Translations under genes and position numbers: made by a program | Notes under the pieces: model-generated | Seen by the model: only the letters and a program-made list of their open reading frames with translations | Told to the model about the DNA's origin: nothing | The model's database searches: none | NCBI GenBank assembly: GCA_002348225.1 | Contig: DEAP01000008.1 | Location: 1 to 57,161 of the forward strand | Source: Dehalococcoidia bacterium UBA2979 | GTDB lineage: Bacteria > Chloroflexota > Dehalococcoidia > UBA2979 | Direction of reading: 5' to 3' | DNA length: 57,161 nt | Shown here: one piece after another, positions 25,883 through 34,318 of the stretch | Position numbering within the stretch: the first letter of the stretch is position 1 | Layout: each line of letters starts with the position of its first letter

Positions 25883-26373
25883 CAATTGACGGAGTAAATT
25901 ACTCGGTAGAAATCGATCAGCTCGATACGGGTTTCGCTGTCTCCATCGATGGAGGTGATGCCTTTTTGGTCGATGTTGCGTTATCCGGTATCCCAGGGCT
26001 GATGTCTTTAATCGAATCTGACGGGAACTGGCAGGGATATGTGGTGTCCACATCGGATGGTTGGCGAATTACTGCCAATAATAGAACTCTGAGTGTTCAG
26101 AATAGTCAGGCGGCACGAAAACAACGAGGAAACTCAGTAACGGAAGATCCTCCTGGTAAAGTATCTGCCCCACTGGCAGGGGTTCTGACCGAAATTCGTG
26201 TGACGGTGGGCGACATCGTGGCCGAAGGCCAAACCGTCGCTGTAATTGAAGCGATGAAGATGCAAAACGAAATCAAAGTGCCATCTGCGGGCAAAATCAC
26301 CGTCATCCACGTGGAGGCTGGTGGCCGAGCCGAGAAATCTGATCTCATAGTTGAATATGAAGTGTCAGATTAA
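25861..26373 (+). CDS. Biotin carboxyl carrier protein of acyl-CoA carboxylase
   Basis: A 170-residue carrier. The C-terminal biotinyl domain contains EAMKMQNEI with the lysine that is biotinylated, flanked by the expected hammerhead-fold strands (VSAPLAGVLTEIRV ... GDIVAEG). The N-terminal 85 residues resemble the BT (biotin carboxylase-binding) domain of fused alpha chains. The ATG at 25861 is inside the end of accC (22-base overlap) and has GGAGAG five bases upstream, so it looks like a natural split of a fused gene, not merely a sequencing frameshift. Biotin is presumably attached by a BirA encoded elsewhere. Confidence 0.88.
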   Translation: MASRYPLTIDGVNYSVEIDQLDTGFAVSIDGGDAFLVDVALSGIPGLMSLIESDGNWQGYVVSTSDGWRITANNRTLSVQNSQAARKQRGNSVTEDPPGKVSAPLAGVLTEIRVTVGDIVAEGQTVAVIEAMKMQNEIKVPSAGKITVIHVEAGGRAEKSDLIVEYEVSD

Positions 26374-26440
26374 AATCCTCGCTTAAATCAAAGCCCGATG
26401 CTAGACTATCTTCCTGTCATATATTGAAGTCGCACCAAAA

Positions 26441-26486
26441 CCTAGCTACAAAGGTTTAAAGTGCGCTAGCCGCTAGGAGGAATAGC
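26441..26486 (+). promoter_or_regulatory. infC ribosome-binding site with possible pairing element
   Basis: A consensus AGGAGG lies at 26475-26480, six bases ahead of an ATA codon in frame with IF-3. Upstream CCTAGC at 26441-26446 is complementary to GCTAGG at 26472-26477, which includes half of the Shine-Dalgarno, and it could also pair with GCTAG at 26465-26469. Folding would hide or expose the site. No terminator-like T-run is seen. Confidence 0.5.
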
Positions 26487-27026
26487 ATAGCGAAAGAATT
26501 GCGTATCAATGAAGAAATTCGGGCCGCTGAAGTGCGGGTCGTGAGAGACGAGGAGCAGCTCGGGGTGATGCCCGTTGCGCAAGCTCAAGATCTTGCAGAT
26601 AACGCTGACTTAGATCTAGTTGAAATAGCACCTGCGGCCTCTCCACCAGTAGTCAAAATTATGGACTACGGCAAATGGAAATATGCGCAAAGTAAAAAAG
26701 AACGTGAAGCTCGCCGAGGATCAAAGGCGGTAGAGCTTAGAGAAGTCAGAATGAGAGTAAAAATCGGACAGCATGATAAAGATTTTAAAGTCCGGACAGC
26801 AAGAAAACTCTTAGCCGGTGGCGATAAGGTGAAGGTTTCGGTAGTCTTTAGAGTACGAGAAATTACTCATCCGGAAGTAGGAGAAGAACTTTTAGCTTGG
26901 TTCTTCGAACAACTGGAAGATGTTGCAGAACAAGAAAGAAAGGCGGGCATGGAAGGGCGATTCATGACAATGACTCTTGAGCCTATCCGTAAAGCACCGT
27001 CGAAAAAAGCTGAGCCAGTAGGCTAA
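26487..27026 (+). CDS. infC: Translation initiation factor IF-3, apparent AUA start
   Basis: A 179-residue initiation factor that binds the 30S subunit and proofreads start codons. The N-domain has LRINEEIRAAEVRVV and the signature ...LDLVEIAPAASPPVVKIMDYGKW; the C-domain begins near residue 90 with RMRVKIGQHD. The first residues read as ATA-GCG-AAA-GAA-TTG-CGT, i.e. (M)AKELRINEE, matching how many IF-3 proteins begin, with AGGAGG six bases before the ATA. A TTG four codons later is 18 bases from that site and would cut into the conserved start. infC with a discriminated start codon (AUU in E. coli) is a known autoregulation device. Confidence 0.93.
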   Translation: MAKELRINEEIRAAEVRVVRDEEQLGVMPVAQAQDLADNADLDLVEIAPAASPPVVKIMDYGKWKYAQSKKEREARRGSKAVELREVRMRVKIGQHDKDFKVRTARKLLAGGDKVKVSVVFRVREITHPEVGEELLAWFFEQLEDVAEQERKAGMEGRFMTMTLEPIRKAPSKKAEPVG

Positions 27027-27071
27027 TTACCTGGCATATTGCTGACAAAACAATTGATTGGAGCATCTACT

Positions 27072-27263
27072 GTGCCAAAAATGAAAACCCATAAGGGTAC
27101 GGCGAAACGAGTAAGAATTACGGGCAGCGGTAAAATTATGCTCCGTGCACGAAATCCAAAACGAAACAAGCGGGCTCGCTCGAAGCTTTACCAGAATCTT
27201 AAGGATGTGGCCTCACATACCTCAGTTAATCGGGCGATTCGCAAGAACCTCCCCTACGCCTAA
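27072..27263 (+). CDS. rpmI: Ribosomal protein bL35
   Basis: A 63-residue basic protein of the large ribosomal subunit. The sequence PKMKTHKGTAKRV at the start and the many Lys and Arg are diagnostic. The start is GTG at 27072 with GGAG eight bases upstream. It lies 45 bases after infC and 24 before rplT in the conserved infC-rpmI-rplT operon. Confidence 0.95.
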   Translation: MPKMKTHKGTAKRVRITGSGKIMLRARNPKRNKRARSKLYQNLKDVASHTSVNRAIRKNLPYA

Positions 27264-27287
27264 AAATTAGAATTAAGGAACATCGTA

Positions 27288-27656
27288 ATGCCAAGAGTTC
27301 GCTCCAGAGTACAAACCCGCAGAAGACATAAGAAAGTAATGCTCTATACCAAAGGGCACCGAGGAAAACGCCGGACAAATTTCAAAGTAGCACACCAAAG
27401 CATGATGCATGCCCTCAGATACTCTACGGACCACCGGAGAGAACGTCGTAGAGATTTTCGCCGATTATGGATCGTACGCATCAACGCTGCGGCGCGGGCT
27501 AATGGTCTGACCTACGGGCGGTTGATTCACGGATTGTCACTGGCGGACATTAATCTCGATCGGAAGTCGCTAGCTGAGCTGGCAGTATCTGACCCTGAAG
27601 CTTTCACACTAATCTGTGAAAACGCGAGTCAGGCGCTGCAAACTTCAGCAGCGTAG
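27288..27656 (+). CDS. rplT: Ribosomal protein bL20
   Basis: A 122-residue protein of the large subunit that acts early in 50S assembly and, in several bacteria, represses its own operon. The long basic N-terminal helix (MPRVRSRVQTRRRHKKVM) and the GLTYGRLIHGL and LNRKSLAELA-like parts (here LDRKSLAELA) are typical. ATG at 27288 follows AAGGAA. The gene is last of the ribosomal operon; normally pheS would follow. Confidence 0.95.
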   Translation: MPRVRSRVQTRRRHKKVMLYTKGHRGKRRTNFKVAHQSMMHALRYSTDHRRERRRDFRRLWIVRINAAARANGLTYGRLIHGLSLADINLDRKSLAELAVSDPEAFTLICENASQALQTSAA

Positions 27657-27693
27657 TCTACTCAGTGAGTTTGGCTCATAGGGAGAACCACCT

Positions 27694-28281
27694 ATGGATG
27701 TATGGTCAGCGATTACAGAACGAAAAAGCACAACTACATTTTCCTCAGAAACGCCCTCAAAGGACTTGATCGAAGCTGTTCTCGAGGCCTTTACCTGGGC
27801 CCCGACCCATCACCTTAATCAGTCATGGCGTTTTGACGTGTTCACTGGAGTTGGTTTAGAGAGATTAGCTGATCTTGATATTGAGGTAAGCCTTTCAGAA
27901 CTTCCTGAACAGATTGATAAGGCGGCCAAAGATAAAATAATTGATGCCCGCAAGACTACCGTTCTATCAGCTCCGGTCGCCATCATAATCAGTGTGCCGG
28001 AATACAGTGACGGGAAAAGCAGATACTTGGAAGAATTATCAGCCGGAGCTGCAGGTATTCAGAATCTGCTATTAGCAGCTCATGAAAAAGGACTGGCTAG
28101 CAGATGGCGCACTGGGAAACTGTCCCGAAGCATGAAGGCAAAATTGTATTTAGGGCTAAAGGAAAACGAAGAAATTATTGGTATCGTGCATCTTGGATAT
28201 GCGGCCGAGAACAAATCTGACTCGGGAGTAGATCGTTATCGAATTCCGGTAGCTGATAAAATTACGTGGCATGATTCTTAA
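27694..28281 (+). CDS. Nitroreductase-family flavoprotein
   Basis: A 195-residue FMN-dependent oxidoreductase. The N-terminal RKSTTTFSSETP segment, the TWAPTHHLNQSWRF segment (residues about 33-46) and the C-terminal AAGIQNLLLAAHEKGLASRW with helix and loop are the usual FMN-binding parts of small nitroreductases. Physiological substrates of this group range from nitroaromatics to quinones and cannot be told here. ATG at 27694 has GGGAG upstream. It is inserted between rplT and pheT. Confidence 0.85.
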   Translation: MDVWSAITERKSTTTFSSETPSKDLIEAVLEAFTWAPTHHLNQSWRFDVFTGVGLERLADLDIEVSLSELPEQIDKAAKDKIIDARKTTVLSAPVAIIISVPEYSDGKSRYLEELSAGAAGIQNLLLAAHEKGLASRWRTGKLSRSMKAKLYLGLKENEEIIGIVHLGYAAENKSDSGVDRYRIPVADKITWHDS

Positions 28282-28291
28282 GGATGTGGAA

Positions 28292-28756
28292 ATGCGATTC
28301 ATAGAAGACCCACCGTTCACTCTTAACTCCCGTGATGGAATGCTCAATTTTGACGGTCGTGTGTTGACTGTGACGGACATGTTGGCGAACCGCCTCTTTT
28401 GGCTATCAGGAACTGGCACATTGATGGGACTGCTTTTAACTGTGCTTTTCATAGGTATCCCGATAGTTGGTGCCGGACTAACCGGTATTGTTATTTCACG
28501 ACTAATTAGGAAAACTAATCTAGGAAGACATCAGGAACATTTCGACTTATCCGCCATTCGGACGGTAACTCTACATGAACCTAAACGATGGCCATTTGGG
28601 CGTCTGATAATAAATGTCATAGAGGCCAACGGTCCTATGCAGCATGAGTTCATTTTCCCGTGGCACCGGACTCAAGCCGCAGTAAAACTGAAACGAGAGA
28701 TTGACGGTGCCCTTCCGGACAGAGTTTATCAAGACCCCGCGCAAACTGACGCGTGA
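28292..28756 (+). CDS. Membrane protein of unknown function
   Basis: A 154-residue protein with hydrophobic segments near residues 29-65 (one long or two short helices) and a polar C-terminal half of about 85 residues containing basic and aromatic residues, and a LHEPKRWPFGRLII stretch resembling a PH-like or bPH fold. I do not recognise a family with confidence. The ATG at 28292 has AAGGA eight bases upstream; an earlier ATG at 28271 overlaps the nitroreductase by 11 bases. It ends 12 bases before pheT, so probably shares that transcript. Confidence 0.6.
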   Translation: MRFIEDPPFTLNSRDGMLNFDGRVLTVTDMLANRLFWLSGTGTLMGLLLTVLFIGIPIVGAGLTGIVISRLIRKTNLGRHQEHFDLSAIRTVTLHEPKRWPFGRLIINVIEANGPMQHEFIFPWHRTQAAVKLKREIDGALPDRVYQDPAQTDA

Positions 28757-28768
28757 TCGGCTAGCTCA

Positions 28769-31192
28769 ATGTTTGTTTCGCTCGACTGGCTGCGTGAGTA
28801 TTTAGATATTCCGACAGATATAAACATCGATGAGTTCGCTGATCGTATAACTGCAGCTTCAGCCGAGGTTGAAGGCATTCGTGCATTGGGTGCTGATTGG
28901 GGCGAATTGATCACCGTTGGACAAGTACTTGAAATAAATTCCCACCCCGATGCAGATAAACTTAGACTGGCAACTGTCGATCACGGTGCAGACACTCCAT
29001 CCACTGTGGTATGCGGCGCTCCCAACCTTGCGGTCGATCAAAAAATAGCTTTCGCGCAAGAGGGCGCTATGGTCACTAATCCTGCTAACGGCCAATTAAC
29101 AAAATTAAAAAAAGCCAAAATTCGAGGAATAGAAAGTTCGGGAATGGTCCTCTCAGAAGCTGAGCTCGGCTTATCGGAGGCACATGATGGAATCTTGGTT
29201 CTACACGAATCAGCCCCGATTGGTGAAACACTTAAAAATCATCTTGGAGACATCATCCTTGACGTCCATGTTTGGCCAAATCGACCTGACATGATGTCCA
29301 TGCTTGGGATATCCAGGGAAATCGGGACAATACTTGATCTTCCGTTAGCCGAACCCGCATTAACCACTCCTGAAGAGAACAATTCGTTAGGAGGCGATCC
29401 CGTAATCAAGATCGCGGACACAGACGACTGTCGGCGATACTCAGGAATAGTCATCGAAAACCTGTATAACGGACCTTCACCTAAGTGGCTCCAAACCCGA
29501 TTGAATGCGGCTGGAGTGCGTTCTATTAACTCAATAGTGGATATCACCAATTATGTAATGATGGAGATCGGCCAGCCACTTCATGCTTTTGACCTGAATA
29601 GCTTGCAGGGTGCAATAGAGATCAGACGGGCTAAAAACACAGAGCAAATAGTCACTATAGACGGCGAGACACACAAATTGGATGAAGAAGTTTTAGTAAT
29701 CGCAGATAGTTCCGGGCCAATCGCACTTGCTGGGGTGATGGGTGGCGCCAAAACTGAGGTCACCGAAAGCACCACATCTATTCTTTTGGAGGCTGCTCAT
29801 TTCAATCCTGCTCTAATCCGACGTTGCGCACAGCGATTCAATCTCCATTCTGAAGCGTCTCGTCGATTCGAACGAGGACTTTCGTCAGATCTCGTGGAAC
29901 ATGCCGCACATCGAGCTCTAAATCTCTACAAGGTGATTTGTGGTGGTGCACAAAACAGTAACTTTGTAGACGAATATTCCAAGCCTCCAACTCGACCATC
30001 CATCGCTATAACTCCCCAAGATATAGAGCGAGTTTTGGGTATATCGATCGGATCGAGTGAGATTACTAGAATCTTAGATTCTTTGGGCTATGCACTTGAT
30101 GAACAAAATGATTGCTTCGAAGTTGTGCCACCCTCTTGGAGAACTGATGTTGAAATAATGGAGGATATTGCCGAGGACATTGTCAGGCTTATAGGCTATG
30201 ACAATCTACCAGCAGAACCTATTTCCGGCCCCATACCTCTATGGGAGTCTGATGACAGTCAACGCCAAGATAAAATCATCGATTCTTTCTGCCAGGCAGG
30301 ATTTCAAGAGATCATCTCTTACTCACTAACGACGGCGGAACAGCTCTCCAAAGTCCTACCCGATGGGCATCTAGAGAATTATCCACCTATGTCACTGCAA
30401 TATCCTCTTTCGTCAGAAAGAGCTGTCCTACGGACATCTTTACGACACTCTTTACTTGAAACTGCAAGCCAACAACTAAAAGAAGATACTCGGCAGGTTG
30501 CCATCTTTGAAATGGCGCCGATCTACCTTAAAAACAAAAGCGACCACCACACAGAAAAACAAATGCTCTGTGCTGCGGTCTTAGGACATGAGTTAGATCG
30601 GTGGGGACAACCCACGGATATAACCTTCGATTTTTTCCGGGCGAAAGGTTTACTTGACTCAGCACTTGCTGGGTTACGGCTAGATTACAAATACGTGGAA
30701 ACTAGCAACTCGGATCCTAGTGCAGAAGTAACCTATGGGTTTAGTAACTCGATACTTGTCTGTCACAAGGGTGAAACTTTTGGGGTTATCGGAGATGTCC
30801 GAGCAGATATTGCAAACGAATTTGGAATTGAGATTCCAGTCACTCTAATTGACATAGATACTGCTGTGCTGATTCAAGCATTGAATGAACGAAATATCCC
30901 CCATATCGGTGGCAACACCCCGGTGGTGGAGCACGATATTTCTGTAATTGTTGACAAAGCTACTCCGGCAAATAACCTGATAGAGATTATCGAATCTGCT
31001 CCACTCGTCAAGCGAGTGGAAATATTTGATATCTACGAGGGTGAACCTTTCAATGAAAATGAGAAATCAGTATCACTTAGAATCCAGTGGCAAGCCCCAG
31101 ACAGAACTTTGACCGGCGGCGAAGTTCAAACATTTCTCGCAAAAATACTGAAGAACATAAAACAACAAACCGGCGGAATAATGAGAACATGA
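28769..31192 (+). CDS. pheT: Phenylalanyl-tRNA synthetase beta subunit
   Basis: An 807-residue subunit of the (alpha-beta)2 synthetase. It starts MFVSLDWLREYLDIP, has the OB-fold tRNA-binding domain at about 40-155, the B3/B4 editing region with VDITNYVMMEIGQPLHAFDL near 255-275, B5 near 405-475, the catalytic-like domain and a C-terminal FDX-ACB anticodon domain ending NIKQQTGGIM. The size is standard. No clear Shine-Dalgarno precedes the ATG; it may be coupled to the gene ending 12 bases before. Unusually pheT precedes pheS, which is at 32751, with two opposite-strand genes in between. Confidence 0.96.
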   Translation: MFVSLDWLREYLDIPTDINIDEFADRITAASAEVEGIRALGADWGELITVGQVLEINSHPDADKLRLATVDHGADTPSTVVCGAPNLAVDQKIAFAQEGAMVTNPANGQLTKLKKAKIRGIESSGMVLSEAELGLSEAHDGILVLHESAPIGETLKNHLGDIILDVHVWPNRPDMMSMLGISREIGTILDLPLAEPALTTPEENNSLGGDPVIKIADTDDCRRYSGIVIENLYNGPSPKWLQTRLNAAGVRSINSIVDITNYVMMEIGQPLHAFDLNSLQGAIEIRRAKNTEQIVTIDGETHKLDEEVLVIADSSGPIALAGVMGGAKTEVTESTTSILLEAAHFNPALIRRCAQRFNLHSEASRRFERGLSSDLVEHAAHRALNLYKVICGGAQNSNFVDEYSKPPTRPSIAITPQDIERVLGISIGSSEITRILDSLGYALDEQNDCFEVVPPSWRTDVEIMEDIAEDIVRLIGYDNLPAEPISGPIPLWESDDSQRQDKIIDSFCQAGFQEIISYSLTTAEQLSKVLPDGHLENYPPMSLQYPLSSERAVLRTSLRHSLLETASQQLKEDTRQVAIFEMAPIYLKNKSDHHTEKQMLCAAVLGHELDRWGQPTDITFDFFRAKGLLDSALAGLRLDYKYVETSNSDPSAEVTYGFSNSILVCHKGETFGVIGDVRADIANEFGIEIPVTLIDIDTAVLIQALNERNIPHIGGNTPVVEHDISVIVDKATPANNLIEIIESAPLVKRVEIFDIYEGEPFNENEKSVSLRIQWQAPDRTLTGGEVQTFLAKILKNIKQQTGGIMRT

Positions 31193-31206
31193 TTAAAGCA
31201 ATTAGA

Positions 31207-32406
31207 CTAGTTTTCGCAGAGTATCAGGGGCACTAGCATTTCGTCAGCAGTGAGCCCACTGTGGTGTGATTTCATGCGAAGGAAACTTTCTTGTCCAGGG
31301 TACCCGCCGTATCGCAATGCAGTGGCACCTTTCGCGATAGAGACAAAATCGCCAAATCGAGAGAGTATCTCAGCTTTAGGATTAGAGTCACCGAATAGGT
31401 TCATGTCGAGCGCTTCCTGGGTTCTAAGTAGGTAGAATTTGTCGCCATACTGATTTTTAAATTCCTCGATGAATTCATTAGATACTGCAGGATTACAGAC
31501 CCAGTAGTGCATGCGCATATCTCCAAAAGGTGGACTGTCTAAATAAGACATTAGATATGAATCGGGTTCCAACGTCAGATGCTCATCTATCGCAAGGTGA
31601 CCATGATCTGCAGTCACAATGATTTTAAAGTTCAAATGCTTTGCCGTAAGTTGAGTCACAAGAGAATGCATTACCTGGTCAATTTGTGCGATCGAGTCCG
31701 AGACTGTGGCGCCAGGTCCATCACGGTGAGCCAGGGTATCCGGATTTGCCGTATACACATATGAATATGTCGGCCGTGTCTTACTTTTTATACTTTCTGG
31801 CAGTATGGTGGGCAGCTCGTCAAAAGACTGAAATCCAATCCTCTCCACCCCAAAAAAAGCATGATCCGAATAGGTACTTCGAATCAAATTATCGGGTAAG
31901 AAACAAAGGTTGTCTCTATTAGAAAGTGGAAGGATTGGGTCCCAGTCATATAATTCGGTTAGTGCAGGCATCGATTCGAAAAGAGACGCTTTGTTCAGAG
32001 CAACTTCATTATGGAATACGGTTACTGGATTTTCAATAGCATCCAACCAGGTCCACCAACCATTTATTCCGTGAATTGCGGGTGGCAAACCCGTGGAAAG
32101 TGACGTTAACGCGACTGGAGTCGTTGACGGAAACACTGAGATGATGGATTCACGCATATGAGTGTTCAACCAGCTGTCAGAGGGAGCATACTCTGCTAGC
32201 ATCTGTGACCCGAGCCCATCTAGGATCACAAAAATCAGGTGTTCCGCGTCAGTCCCAATATCGATGGTTCGCGCATCATCATACGGTAGTCGCCTTCCAA
32301 CTAACTGACACACTGAATTCACCAAGTCAACAAGATCCGGTGACTGCCTCGGCCGGATAAGTACACGATCAGTAAACGCAGTACCGAGTTCTTGGGCATC
32401 ATTCAT
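31207..32406 (-). CDS. Alkaline phosphatase-superfamily phosphodiesterase/pyrophosphatase
   Basis: A 399-residue soluble hydrolase of the type I phosphodiesterase/nucleotide pyrophosphatase group. Metal and nucleophile motifs are visible: FVILDGLGS near residues 59-67 (Asp63), FPSTTPVALTSLSTG near 92-106 with the nucleophilic Thr, DTLAHRDGP near 224 and TADHGH near 265, with a further His in HHSGLT near the end. It probably cleaves a phosphodiester or nucleotide-like substrate. No signal peptide is seen. ATG at 32406. It converges with pheT (15 bases apart) and follows the RAM-domain gene by 26 bases. Confidence 0.88.
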   Translation of the reverse strand: MNDAQELGTAFTDRVLIRPRQSPDLVDLVNSVCQLVGRRLPYDDARTIDIGTDAEHLIFVILDGLGSQMLAEYAPSDSWLNTHMRESIISVFPSTTPVALTSLSTGLPPAIHGINGWWTWLDAIENPVTVFHNEVALNKASLFESMPALTELYDWDPILPLSNRDNLCFLPDNLIRSTYSDHAFFGVERIGFQSFDELPTILPESIKSKTRPTYSYVYTANPDTLAHRDGPGATVSDSIAQIDQVMHSLVTQLTAKHLNFKIIVTADHGHLAIDEHLTLEPDSYLMSYLDSPPFGDMRMHYWVCNPAVSNEFIEEFKNQYGDKFYLLRTQEALDMNLFGDSNPKAEILSRFGDFVSIAKGATALRYGGYPGQESFLRMKSHHSGLTADEMLVPLILCEN

Positions 32407-32432
32407 TGGTTAATCACCAGCCCGAAATTCCT

Positions 32433-32678
32433 CTAGGAAAGATTAACAACCAGGCAGGTCAGTGTGGTCGTAACACCTGAAATAGTGGCCACATCTTCTG
32501 TTATCGCACGACCAAGTTCATCGAGTGACTCTGCCTCCAACTGGACGATCACATCGTACTGCCCCGTGACTGTGTCAACAGAGAGGACCTTGCAATGTTC
32601 TGTCTCTATTCGCTCCAAACCCTTGGTGACAGCCCTAGCTGCTCCCACCTCTGTCCCAACCAATACATATCCACGCAT
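32433..32678 (-). CDS. Stand-alone Lrp/AsnC ligand-binding (RAM) domain protein
   Basis: An 81-residue protein consisting of a single RAM/ACT-like domain: YVLVGTEVGAARAV, VLSVDTVTGQYDVIVQLEAESLDELGR and a final beta strand are the typical pattern, with no helix-turn-helix. Stand-alone RAM proteins oligomerise and can bind amino acids or effector molecules, influencing other regulators. ATG at 32678, 72 bases from the divergent pheS start at 32751; the two must share this regulatory interval. It precedes the phosphodiesterase gene and is probably co-transcribed. Confidence 0.8.
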   Translation of the reverse strand: MRGYVLVGTEVGAARAVTKGLERIETEHCKVLSVDTVTGQYDVIVQLEAESLDELGRAITEDVATISGVTTTLTCLVVNLS

Positions 32679-32750
32679 TTAATCGAACACTCCTTAAAGA
32701 AACACCAGACATATACCCATTTAGTCGAAGGTTCAACTAGACTTCTATAC

Positions 32751-33797
32751 ATGTCAGAAGCCACCCCACTCGACATGATAAAGACTAGCCTAGATCAAGC
32801 CAAACAACGACTTGAACTTGCTCAAGATTCCGACGACCTGGAAGCTTGGCGGCTGGAGGTTTTAGGCAGACAGGGCTCAGTCACCGCCATGATGAGAGGT
32901 ATTGGAGAATTGCCGCCTGAAATCCGGAAGGAGTTCGGAAAGCAGGTAAATCTCGCAAGAAAACAGCTGGAATCTGCCTATGAAGACGCTACAGCAAATA
33001 TAAACACTGGAAATCACTCGTCTGATGCACTAGACGCGACATTACCGGGAACACCTACCCTACGGGGTGGCCTACATCCAATCACAGTGGTTAGAAGACA
33101 AATACTTGACGTATTCACTAGACTTGGCTTCACAACAGTGGAAGGTCCTGAGGTTGAGCAAGATAGCTACAATTTTGGCAAGCTGCGCATCCCAGCTGAT
33201 CATCCCGCTCGGGACATGTGGGACACCTTCTGGCTGAATGAACAAAATTCTGATGAAAAATTACTGCTTCGAACCCATACAAGTCCAATGCAGATTCGAT
33301 ATATGGAAGATCACCCTACCCCGCCAATACGAATAGCCGTCCCCGGCCGCTGCTACCGATATGAAGCAACCGACGCCACACACGAATGGATGCTCGAACA
33401 AGTTGAGCTGTTGGCAATCGATAAGGGAATTACTTTGGCTAATCTGAAGGGAACATTACAGGAATGGGCGAGACAAATGTTCGGGGCCAAACGTAAGATA
33501 ATGATGCGACACTCGTATTTCCCTTTCGTAGAGCCTGGAGTTGAGGTCGCTATTGATTGTTTCAAATGCGATGGAAGCGAGCGTGATTGTGGGATTTGCC
33601 GTGGTTCGGGCTGGCTCGAATTATTAGGAGCAGGGATGGTTCATCCTGACATAATACGAGATGCAGGATACGACCCAACCATCTACACGGGTTTTGCGGC
33701 CGGAATGGGAGTCGAACGCATAGCAATGGTGTTACAAGGGGTAACCGACATTAGGCATTATCATAGTAATAGGTTCAGTTTCCTCTCACAGTTTTAA
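32751..33797 (+). CDS. pheS: Phenylalanyl-tRNA synthetase alpha subunit
   Basis: A 348-residue catalytic subunit. An N-terminal coiled coil (residues 1-85) is followed by class II motifs: GLHPITVVRRQILDVF near 105-120, GPEVEQDSYNF, HTSPMQIRYM near 180-190 and GFAAGMGVERIAMVL near 318-332. A CFKCDGSERDCGIC insertion gives a CxxC-x6-CxxC pattern that may bind zinc; similar insertions occur in other bacterial PheS. The open frame reaches 32595 upstream, but the ATG at 32751 fits the family. Divergent from the RAM gene and displaced from pheT by 1.6 kb. Confidence 0.95.
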   Translation: MSEATPLDMIKTSLDQAKQRLELAQDSDDLEAWRLEVLGRQGSVTAMMRGIGELPPEIRKEFGKQVNLARKQLESAYEDATANINTGNHSSDALDATLPGTPTLRGGLHPITVVRRQILDVFTRLGFTTVEGPEVEQDSYNFGKLRIPADHPARDMWDTFWLNEQNSDEKLLLRTHTSPMQIRYMEDHPTPPIRIAVPGRCYRYEATDATHEWMLEQVELLAIDKGITLANLKGTLQEWARQMFGAKRKIMMRHSYFPFVEPGVEVAIDCFKCDGSERDCGICRGSGWLELLGAGMVHPDIIRDAGYDPTIYTGFAAGMGVERIAMVLQGVTDIRHYHSNRFSFLSQF

Positions 33798-33825
33798 GCC
33801 GCTCGCAGACATAGGATCTTGAGAA

Positions 33826-34260
33826 ATGTCAGAAGATAAGAACGATAAAAACATCGAAGATGAGATAGAGGAGCTGTTGGGGAAAATAGATGATTTCCCC
33901 GAGGATACTACTCCAAAAGAGCCTAGATTCGAAGTAGTAAGAGAATTTATCTCCGAACTCAGCAATAAAATTACTATTCCAGTATCTTCCTTACTTTCAA
34001 GGGTTACGGTGGGCAACTTAGTGCTTTGGGCAGTGGTATTTATTGTAACGAGCATGATTGTCCGGAGAGTCTTCCCACTAGCAGTATGGGGAGTCCCGTT
34101 GGGTTTAGCTCTGCTTGTCGCGGCGTTCGGGATGATCGTCTTTGGCACTAACTCCTCTAATGGCATTGAGCAGATGTGGCGAGGAAAAACCATAGAGTTT
34201 AAACAGCCACCACTGATATTTCGTCTCTGGCGCAAAGCTCGTACTTTATTCAGACGCTAA
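33826..34260 (+). CDS. Membrane protein of unknown function
   Basis: A 144-residue protein: an acidic N-terminal third (SEDKNDKNIEDEIEELLGKI), a central pair of transmembrane helices (near residues 64-82 and 86-106) and a basic C-terminal tail (LWRKARTLFRR). The acidic-membrane-basic layout suggests two helices with both ends in the cytoplasm. Family not recognised. It starts 28 bases after pheS and may be on the same transcript. Confidence 0.6.
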   Translation: MSEDKNDKNIEDEIEELLGKIDDFPEDTTPKEPRFEVVREFISELSNKITIPVSSLLSRVTVGNLVLWAVVFIVTSMIVRRVFPLAVWGVPLGLALLVAAFGMIVFGTNSSNGIEQMWRGKTIEFKQPPLIFRLWRKARTLFRR

Positions 34261-34318
34261 AGGAATTTGTTATCTACTGGTAGTATCATAAACAGGCGGG
34301 GCGGCAAAGGTTTGGACT

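Noticed and set aside
32595..32750. Longer pheS N-terminus
   Set aside because: It lies over the divergent RAM gene; the ATG at 32751 fits PheS length.
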